The notes under the pieces: model-generated
The model's database searches: none
Told to the model about the DNA's origin: nothing
The model's input: the letters and a program-made list of their open reading frames with translations, nothing else
Part shown: in pieces, positions 62,037 to 64,000 of the stretch
Layout of the letters: the number at the start of each line of letters is the position of its first letter
How positions within the stretch are numbered: the first letter of the stretch is position 1
DNA from: Paenibacillus sp. KS-LC4
Lineage (GTDB): Bacteria; Bacillota; Bacilli; Paenibacillales; Paenibacillaceae
Direction of reading: 5' to 3'
Assembly: GCF_036894955.1 (NCBI RefSeq)
Contig: NZ_CP145905.1
Span: 4,606,501 to 4,670,500 of the forward strand
DNA length: 64,000 bases
Program-made: the position numbers and the translations under genes

Positions 62037-63776
62037 CTAATCAATATGAATTTGCTTGATTACGGCCCAATCATATGCGGAATTATTATTTTCCCCGCTA
62101 TCTACACGCAGCCTTATTTTTTCAAAATCTTCGACAATATCAGCTTGAAAGGATTTGAAGCTATTTTCATTCAGATTTTTGGGATTCAACTCAAATTCAC
62201 CAATAACTTTCCATTCGGAACCAGCCAGCCCTTCCCAAAACAATCTCACTCCATCCGATTTATCAGGGCCAATAGCATCCGGCTTTAACGCAACCTGGAC
62301 AGCAGCTGATCTGTCGGTTGGTTTTGTACTAAATTCAATACTTGCAGCAGGGTGGAATAAAAATGTCAGACTCCCATTAACAATTGAAGGTTGAAACGGC
62401 GCGGTTTTTTCGGAACTGCTCGGGATTCTATTGCTATACCGACTAAATGCCATCTCTTCATAGTTGTCTCTAAAGACAGATACTTTATATTTTTGCATCG
62501 TTGGAACCAAGTTTATTTGCAGGTATGGAGAGTTGTATGTGGTTTTTTCAATTTCTTTATTGGCCACCGCAAGTAATTCATATCTGATCCACGCGTACTT
62601 CTCTTGATCTTTCATAAAAAGTTGAACGAACGTATCTGAATTAATCATAAACATTGAAAAAAACGTTGACAAGCTGACTGCAATTATGATTTTATGATTT
62701 ATTTTCATTTTCTTATCTTTGTAATGCTCATCTAAAAGATAAAAGATGATTACTGCCAAACCAATCCAGAAAAGATTTGATATGGTAGTGTATCTTGATG
62801 CGAAATATTCCAGCCTTCCTGCACCTGTAGACAGCTCACTGATCAGCCCGTATGAACTGATTGTTACCCATGGCAATACCTGAATCACTTTATTTTGAGC
62901 TGCATAATAACTAATAAAAATGAATAGGGTTACTCCTATAGCGCCTGTAATAACCGAGTAAATCGGGGCAGCTTCAACGAAAATAATTGATGCGCCCATG
63001 TTTCTTAGAAAATAAATCATGACTTTTAACGGTTCATGCAAAAAATTCGAAATAATAGCAGCTTGATTGCTAAAGTGATAAAAATAAGTCAGAATAAAAA
63101 ATAATGATGCTCCGATCCATGAATACAGGAATTTTAATTGAATTTCTTTAGTTGCAACTCGATAAACGACAGGGATGAAGCCTACAAGCCAGTAGTATAA
63201 CCCATTAGCAAATGAGTACAAGGCAAGAAATCCAAATACTGCTGATGCTGCTAAATGCACATATCCAAGTTTTTTTTGAACCAGAAAATTTAACCCCACT
63301 ACAGTAAATAGTACATTTAGAAACACCTGAATTTGAAAACCTGTTGAGTAATTTTCGAATTGCATGATTGAAAAACAAAAAAAAGAAAGAACAACCATTA
63401 ACCAATAATTATACTTCAAGCCATTTTCAATATATGTTTTTATTGATCGAAACACCATATACAGATAAATCAGAGTGCCAATTATAACATTAGCTGCGAT
63501 TTCATAATAAACATTCCAATGTGTCGGTATGTCGATGGCCAATAAAATCAATTTGGGAATCATTAATCTGTGCTCATTATGTTGCTCAAAAAAATCCTTG
63601 AAGGTTAAGGTGCCTAAATGGTACTTTTCTATATATTTCAGCATCATCCATCCATCTGGCGACGGTAAATCTACTGAATATTGAATTAGTTTGGATATAA
63701 GAAAAAGTAACGGTAAAAGAGCAATCCCGGCACAGGCAATCCTAATATAGACTCTACGAGTATAGTTGTTCGGCAT
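62037..63776 (-). CDS. Polytopic membrane protein with shared C-terminal beta module
   Basis: 579 residues from the ATG at 63776 (GGGGA upstream). Ten or eleven membrane helices in residues 1-390 (ACAGIALLPLLFLISKLI, YNYWLMVVLSFFCFSIMQF, IIIAVSLSTFFSMFMI). The soluble C-terminal ~190 residues carry LTFLFHPAASIEFSTKPTDR, KSDGVRLFWEG, and IRLRVDSGENNNSAYDWAVI, homologous to the end of the gene at 57329. The topology resembles membrane glycosyltransferases or flippases; none can be named. First visible gene of the leftward cluster. Confidence 0.75.
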   Translation of the reverse strand: MPNNYTRRVYIRIACAGIALLPLLFLISKLIQYSVDLPSPDGWMMLKYIEKYHLGTLTFKDFFEQHNEHRLMIPKLILLAIDIPTHWNVYYEIAANVIIGTLIYLYMVFRSIKTYIENGLKYNYWLMVVLSFFCFSIMQFENYSTGFQIQVFLNVLFTVVGLNFLVQKKLGYVHLAASAVFGFLALYSFANGLYYWLVGFIPVVYRVATKEIQLKFLYSWIGASLFFILTYFYHFSNQAAIISNFLHEPLKVMIYFLRNMGASIIFVEAAPIYSVITGAIGVTLFIFISYYAAQNKVIQVLPWVTISSYGLISELSTGAGRLEYFASRYTTISNLFWIGLAVIIFYLLDEHYKDKKMKINHKIIIAVSLSTFFSMFMINSDTFVQLFMKDQEKYAWIRYELLAVANKEIEKTTYNSPYLQINLVPTMQKYKVSVFRDNYEEMAFSRYSNRIPSSSEKTAPFQPSIVNGSLTFLFHPAASIEFSTKPTDRSAAVQVALKPDAIGPDKSDGVRLFWEGLAGSEWKVIGEFELNPKNLNENSFKSFQADIVEDFEKIRLRVDSGENNNSAYDWAVIKQIHID

Positions 63777-64000
63777 AAAATCCCCTTGATTGGCATTTTT
63801 ATCAGTTCGCACTCCATCGTCGCCAAATCATTAATTTTGATCCAATTCCTGCAAAAAGGCTTTCAAGCCTTCTCGCCATGCAACTCCCCCGCTCGCTTGG
63901 ATTTTCCATATACACTTTGCGGGCTCGTAACGCCTTACCTCTCGCTTCCTCCCAGTATGCACTTCACATTCTCTGCAAATATTATTTACGAATTTTTGGC
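63777..64000. other. Intergenic sequence at window edge
   Basis: 224 nt. No ORF, repeat or convincing promoter seen; upstream region of the leftward surface-glycan cluster. Confidence 0.4.

Overview
The window looks like chromosomal DNA of a Paenibacillus-type Bacillota. The supporting features are a T-box-controlled ilvB-ilvN-ilvC-leuA-leuB operon, an infC-rpmI-rplT operon with an ATT start and a leader attenuator, mnmL-mnmM (ytqA-ytqB) together, strong GGAGG ribosome sites, and a trypsin-like protease carrying a copper-amine-oxidase N-terminal domain. No rRNA, tRNA or CRISPR array was seen. Assignments come from reading the translations and motifs; no database search was run.

Positions 1-30000 are ordinary core genome: branched-chain amino acid synthesis (1-6550, leftward); a GNAT enzyme, a Gly-rich small protein and the IF3/L35/L20 operon (6760-9200); two glycosyltransferases, a PAP2 phosphatase and trmB (9230-13580); tRNA-modification and sugar-phosphate genes (14346-16918); small enzymes (17085-19800); an arginine/proline catabolic cluster, proline dehydrogenase-rocD-rocA-rocF (19974-24817); then VOC, IclR, radical-SAM and secreted-protease genes. 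A roughly 100-nt imperfect-palindrome repeat lies in at least two intergenic gaps, with a third, partial copy.

Positions about 30200-57300 form an AT-rich, heavily rearranged accessory island built around a WapA/RHS-type secreted polymorphic toxin (41440-47076). Upstream in the same direction lie a secreted YD-repeat protein with three tandem beta-rich repeats and a frameshifted GBS-Bsp-like gene; immediately downstream is a candidate immunity gene. Further left are two displaced (orphan) RHS tips, each followed by its own candidate immunity gene, and more small immunity-like genes, several broken. A segment of about 1 kb (terminator, xre regulator with paired operators, and start of a rolling-circle-type rep gene) occurs twice, each time directly after a toxin-immunity cassette. 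Variable toxin-immunity cassettes are thus bracketed by RHS-core homology on one side and xre/rep homology on the other, an arrangement suited to cassette exchange. An IS110-family element with a structured non-coding flank, a serine recombinase, a rep gene and a decayed DDE transposase add mobility. To the right (52700-57300) lie further toxin fragments and immunity-like remnants, including a piece duplicated from the left side.

Positions 57329-63776 hold three large leftward genes probably acting on cell-surface glycans: two polytopic membrane proteins sharing a C-terminal module, flanking a sulfotransferase-glycosyltransferase fusion.
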